A DNA stretch of 26,574 nt from Prolixibacteraceae bacterium (GTDB lineage: Bacteria; Bacteroidota; Bacteroidia; Bacteroidales; Prolixibacteraceae). The position numbers were made by a program, and so were the translations under genes. Shown piece after piece: positions 23,585 to 26,574 of this stretch. The stretch is taken from NCBI GenBank assembly GCA_003516705.1, contig DPCJ01000052.1, forward strand, positions 1 through 26,574, in the 5' to 3' direction. A model generated the notes under the pieces. It was given only the letters and a program-made list of their open reading frames with translations, did not search any database and was not told where the DNA came from. Each line of letters begins with the position of its first letter. Position 1 is the first letter of the stretch.

Positions 23585-24196
23585 ATGGATTACAATACAC
23601 AACGTAAAAAATTGCCGCTCCCCGAATACGGACGAAACATACAAAAGATGGTGGATTACCTGTTTACAGTTGAAGACCGCGACAAGCGGAACAAATCGGC
23701 ACAAGTGGTGATCGATGTGATGGGCAACCTCTATCCTTACCTTCGCGATGTGGCCGAATTCAAACACAAACTTTGGGACCACCTTGCCATCATGTCCGAT
23801 TTCAAACTCGATATCGATTATCCATACAACCCGCCAACACCCGATATTCTTACCGAAAAGCCAAACCGCGTGCCTTATCCTCAAAACAACATCACCTACA
23901 AACATTACGGTTACACCATGGAGCTGATGATTGATAAAATTTCGGAACTTCAGGGTGAAGAGCGCGAGATTTTAATTGAACAAGTGGCCAACCATATGAA
24001 AAAATCGTACCTCTCGTGGAATAAAGATGCCGTGGAGGATGAAAAAATATTCATGGATCTTTATGAGCTTTCAGGCAAACAGGTTCGGGTAAACAAAGAA
24101 TTGGTACAACTTGCCGACGTTAAATCGATTATGGGAAATACAAACAAAAAGAAAAAACCACAACCCCAGCAGTTTAAAAAGAAACAATCAAAATAA
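23585..24196 (+). CDS. DUF4290 family protein
   Basis: A 203-residue soluble protein with the DUF4290 pattern: MDYNTQRKKLPLPEYGRNIQKMVDY at the start (abbreviated), then LWDHLAIMSDFKLDIDYPY, and a conserved YKHYGYTMELMIDKISELQGEERE block. The C-terminus is a basic, low-complexity tail (NTNKKKKPQPQQFKKKQSK). No signal peptide or membrane helix. The function is unknown. It lies 12 bp upstream of murA, an order I recall as conserved across Bacteroidota, which hints at a cell-wall or cytosolic assembly role, but that is inference. Confidence 0.88.
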   Translation: MDYNTQRKKLPLPEYGRNIQKMVDYLFTVEDRDKRNKSAQVVIDVMGNLYPYLRDVAEFKHKLWDHLAIMSDFKLDIDYPYNPPTPDILTEKPNRVPYPQNNITYKHYGYTMELMIDKISELQGEEREILIEQVANHMKKSYLSWNKDAVEDEKIFMDLYELSGKQVRVNKELVQLADVKSIMGNTNKKKKPQPQQFKKKQSK

Positions 24197-24208
24197 GAGT
24201 CTGAGCAA

Positions 24209-25513
24209 ATGTCAACTTTCACCATCGAAGGAGGTTGTAAACTGAAAGGTGAACTCGAACCTCAGGGCGCAAAAAACGAAGCACTTCAGATTATTTGTGC
24301 AACCCTGCTTACCGACCAGGATGTTTTTATAAACAACCTGCCCGAAATCAGCGACGTTTTGAAACTGATTGAAATTCTCAGAAGTATGGGAGTTCAGGTT
24401 GACAGGGTGCAAAAAGGAATTTACCGTTTTAACGCAGAAAACGTCAATATCGATTTTATGAAAACCGCCGAATATGCCAAAAAAGCATCCAGTCTTCGCG
24501 GTTCAATCATGGTAATCGGTCCGTTGCTGGCCCGTTTCGGCAAAGGATTAATTCCTCAGCCGGGAGGTGATAAAATTGGCCGCCGCAGGGTTGACACCCA
24601 TTTTATCGGGCTACAGAAACTTGGCGCAACATTTAAATTCGATACTGACAAACAATGGTATTCAGTTTCAGCGTCAAAACTGAAAGGCAGCTACATGCTG
24701 CTCGATGAAGCTTCAGTTACAGGAACCGCCAATATTCTGATGGCAGCCGTTTTAGCCGAAGGTACAACAACAATTTACAATGCAGCCTGCGAACCTTATC
24801 TGCAACAGTTGAGTAAAATGCTTGTTTCGATGGGCGCTAAAATTTCAGGCATCGGCTCCAATTTACTCACCATCGAAGGCGTTAATTCCCTAAAAGGCTG
24901 CGCACACAACATACTTCCCGACATGATTGAAGTGGGCAGTTTTATTGGCCTGGCTGCGATGACCGACTCTGACCTGACCATTAAAAATGCAGGAGTCGAA
25001 CATTTGGGAATCATCCCAAATTCGTTCAGGCAGTTAGGGATAAAAATGGATCAAAAAGGCGATGACCTTTTAATCTCTGGCAATCGTCATTACGAAATTG
25101 ATACTTATATCGACGGTTCAATCATGACCATCTCCGATGCACCCTGGCCCGGACTTACCCCCGACTTGCTGAGTGTTTTCCTTGTTGTGGCAACCCAGGC
25201 CAAAGGCAGCGTACTGGTACACCAGAAAATGTTTGAAAGCCGTCTGTTTTTTGTGGATAAACTGATTGACATGGGCGCCCAGATTATTCTTTGCGACCCG
25301 CACCGCGCCACGGTTATTGGATTAGACCGCAAACATAGCCTGCGCGGAACAAAAATGAGTTCGCCCGATATTCGCGCCGGAATTGCGCTGCTTATTGCTG
25401 CTATGTCGGCCAAGGGAAAAAGCACCATCGAAAACATTGAACAAATCGACAGGGGTTACGAAAGCATCGATTTGAGGTTAAATATGCTTGGGGCAAAAAT
25501 TTCGCGCGGGTAA
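24209..25513 (+). CDS. murA: UDP-N-acetylglucosamine 1-carboxyvinyltransferase MurA (Asp variant)
   Basis: MurA makes the first committed step of peptidoglycan synthesis, transferring enolpyruvate from PEP to UDP-GlcNAc. The 434-residue product keeps Lys22-Asn23 (GAKNEAL), the general base Asp319 (TPDLL) and Arg389 (DIRAG). The loop normally written PGGCxIG, with the Cys that fosfomycin alkylates (Cys115 in E. coli), reads PGGDKIG, with Asp121. Cys-to-Asp forms are active and fosfomycin-resistant in Mycobacterium and Chlamydia. I recall Bacteroidota MurA often having Asp here, so this may be ancestral to the clade. It is 12 bp behind the DUF4290 gene. Confidence 0.97.
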   Translation: MSTFTIEGGCKLKGELEPQGAKNEALQIICATLLTDQDVFINNLPEISDVLKLIEILRSMGVQVDRVQKGIYRFNAENVNIDFMKTAEYAKKASSLRGSIMVIGPLLARFGKGLIPQPGGDKIGRRRVDTHFIGLQKLGATFKFDTDKQWYSVSASKLKGSYMLLDEASVTGTANILMAAVLAEGTTTIYNAACEPYLQQLSKMLVSMGAKISGIGSNLLTIEGVNSLKGCAHNILPDMIEVGSFIGLAAMTDSDLTIKNAGVEHLGIIPNSFRQLGIKMDQKGDDLLISGNRHYEIDTYIDGSIMTISDAPWPGLTPDLLSVFLVVATQAKGSVLVHQKMFESRLFFVDKLIDMGAQIILCDPHRATVIGLDRKHSLRGTKMSSPDIRAGIALLIAAMSAKGKSTIENIEQIDRGYESIDLRLNMLGAKISRG

Positions 25514-25570
25514 ACTTTTCAGCGGGTAAAATGTTTTGAAACAGGTACGGTTTTTGTGAAAGCCGCTTCC

Positions 25571-25598
25571 TTAAAATGAAAAATTAAAAATTAAAACA
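25571..25598. repeat. short AT-rich 7-bp repeat
   Basis: Four 7-bp units in register upstream of the thioredoxin gene: TTAAAAT, GAAAAAT, TAAAAAT, TAAAACA. Short enough to occur by chance in AT-rich DNA; noted because the other repeats in the window share the period. Confidence 0.5.
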
Positions 25599-25617
25599 GA
25601 AAAAGAATAAAGTGATT

Positions 25618-26133
25618 ATGAAAAAAACAGGATTAGCAGTTTTATTAATGTTGTTTATCAGCAGTTTATCAATGGCTCAAACCATAGGTACAAACATTGG
25701 CAACAAAGCGCCTGAACTTACAGGCACCTCACCCGATGGCAAAACAGTTAAATTATCAGATGCTAAAGGACAATTGGTATTGCTCGATTTCTGGGCAGCC
25801 TGGTGTGGCCCGTGTCGCCGCGAGAACCCAAATGTGGTGAATGCTTACAACAAATACAAAGACAAAAAATTCACCAATGCTACCGGATTTACAATTTTCG
25901 GTGCATCGCTCGACAAAACTGCCGATGCCTGGAAACAGGCAATTGCACAGGATAAACTTGCATGGCCATACCACATCAGCGATTTGCAGGGCTGGAACTC
26001 AAAACACGCCGCCATTTACGGTGTGCGTAGTATCCCAACCAACTATCTGCTTGATGGGAACGGAGTCATAATCGAAAGAAATCTCAGAGGTCCGGCGCTT
26101 GAAGCAGCACTCGAAAAATACCTGAAAAAATAA
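25618..26133 (+). CDS. TlpA-like periplasmic thioredoxin
   Basis: A 171-residue exported protein-disulfide reductase. Signal peptide 1-20 (LSMA/QTIG), then a TlpA/ResA-like thioredoxin fold with KAPELTGTSPDGKTVKLSDAKGQLVLLDFWAAWCGPC (key residues Cys63 and Cys66 in WCGPC), and the cis-Pro loop SIPTNYLLD. The segment FTIFGASLDKTADAWKQAI is the family insert. It probably keeps periplasmic cysteines reduced, for example in cytochrome maturation, but no partner is nearby. I chose ATG at 25618; an in-frame GTG 6 bp earlier would add two residues. Confidence 0.92.
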   Translation: MKKTGLAVLLMLFISSLSMAQTIGTNIGNKAPELTGTSPDGKTVKLSDAKGQLVLLDFWAAWCGPCRRENPNVVNAYNKYKDKKFTNATGFTIFGASLDKTADAWKQAIAQDKLAWPYHISDLQGWNSKHAAIYGVRSIPTNYLLDGNGVIIERNLRGPALEAALEKYLKK

Positions 26134-26161
26134 ACCACGGTAATTCTGCCAAAGGTTCAAT

Positions 26162-26202
26162 GCAAATTGACATTCATTCTTTAGTAATGAGTGTCAATTT
26201 GT
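26162..26202. terminator. long inverted repeat after tlpA, overlapping the grpE promoter
   Basis: The core arms AAATTGACATTCAT (26164-26177) and ATGAGTGTCAATTT (26187-26200) pair with one G-U; adding C26163-G26201 and a G-U pair makes 16 pairs around a 9-nt loop. A T-run starts four bases past the stem. It fits a terminator of the thioredoxin gene, but the right arm ends in the grpE -33 TTTG, so an operator role is also possible. Confidence 0.6.
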
Positions 26203-26230
26203 CGTTTTATGGCGCATGGCAGTATTTTTG
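26198..26230 (+). promoter_or_regulatory. Bacteroidota-type promoter for grpE
   Basis: Exact -33 TTTG (26198-26201), 21 bp, then exact -7 TATTTTTG (26223-26230). The leader to the ATG at 26285 is about 50 nt. This is the best promoter match in the window. Confidence 0.7.
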
Positions 26231-26284
26231 TATAAATCTGCCGTCAACAAAAATTAATCAGAAAGTAATTAACCAGATAAAAGA

Positions 26285-26574
26285 ATGTTTGGAATGAATT
26301 CGAAAAAACAGAATAAGGAAAAACAGGCTGTAACCGCTGAACAACAAGTTCAGGAGCAGGAAACTGTAAATGCAGAGCCCTCAGTAAATGAGCATGATTC
26401 AGAAGAAAAATCATCAAAAAAAGCACATGCAAAAAAAGATGACAGGGATTTACAAATTGAAGAACTGAATACAAAACTTACTGAATTTTCAGATAAACAT
26501 TTACGTTTGCAGGCCGAGTTCGACAATTTCCGCAAACGTACAATGAAAGAAAAGGCCGACCTTATTAAATCGGG
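26285..26574 (+). CDS. grpE: nucleotide exchange factor GrpE, 5' part
   Basis: The open reading frame runs off the right edge after 96 codons. GrpE releases ADP from DnaK. The N-terminus is charged and low in complexity (KKQNKEKQAVTAEQQVQEQ, then Glu/Lys-rich), followed by the start of the long helix IEELNTKLTEFSDKHLRLQAEFDNFRKRTMKEKADLIKSG (positions about 58-97), in which LRLQAEFDNFRKR is the family signature. The upstream promoter matches consensus. dnaJ is often the next gene in this phylum but lies outside the window. Too short to show the C-terminal beta domain. Confidence 0.93.
   Translation, partial: MFGMNSKKQNKEKQAVTAEQQVQEQETVNAEPSVNEHDSEEKSSKKAHAKKDDRDLQIEELNTKLTEFSDKHLRLQAEFDNFRKRTMKEKADLIKS

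Noticed and set aside
23561..23905. 114-residue minus-strand frame across the DUF4290 start
   Set aside because: Shadow of a real gene, no family match seen.
26164..26200. True CIRCE element
   Set aside because: Only partial match to both 9-bp arms, and the spacing is 13 rather than 9 when those arms are aligned.

Overview
The window reads as chromosomal DNA of a Bacteroidota bacterium, most likely class Bacteroidia; an environmental Marinilabiliales/Prolixibacteraceae-like organism is my guess, not a measurement. The signs are a type IX secretion (CHU_C/type B) sorting domain, DUF4270, DUF4249, DUF4290 and DUF4907 family proteins, a TonB-dependent receptor with a carboxypeptidase-regulatory-like N-terminal domain, many -7 boxes of the TAnnTTTG type used by the Bacteroidota sigma factor, and near absence of Shine-Dalgarno sequences.

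Layout, left to right. (1) 1-5178, minus strand: rpsL, the head of the str operon running off the left edge; a two-gene C39-peptidase ABC exporter with its HlyD adaptor; then truA. (2) 5367-6336: a LytTR response regulator with a degenerate receiver, then about 160 bp of phased 7-bp repeats between convergent genes. (3) 6337-14171, an envelope block: a FadL-like outer-membrane barrel protein, a DUF4270 lipoprotein, a six-bladed Kelch lipoprotein with an overlapping DUF4907 gene, a broken AAA ATPase relic next to a perfect 22-bp palindrome, a DUF4249 lipoprotein and a TonB-dependent receptor. (4) 14547-19673, plus strand: an EF-G paralogue lacking the catalytic His (EF-G2 type), a six-helix membrane protein of unknown function, and a 571-residue protein that looks like an S-like and a T-like membrane domain of an ECF transporter fused to a THEP1-type NTPase. 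(5) 19679-20977, minus: a T9SS-exported PKD/CHU_C protein. (6) 21161-26574, plus: a PcrA/UvrD helicase, DUF4290 plus murA, a TlpA-like thioredoxin, and the 5' end of grpE cut by the window edge.

Most genes are housekeeping or standard Bacteroidota envelope functions. The least ordinary items are the S-T-NTPase fusion, the GTPase-altered EF-G, the receiver domain whose acidic Mg-binding pair is Lys-Lys, MurA with Asp in place of the fosfomycin-target Cys, and the repeated 7-bp periodicity of unrelated intergenic repeats. I saw no CRISPR array, tRNA, rRNA, insertion sequence or phage gene.
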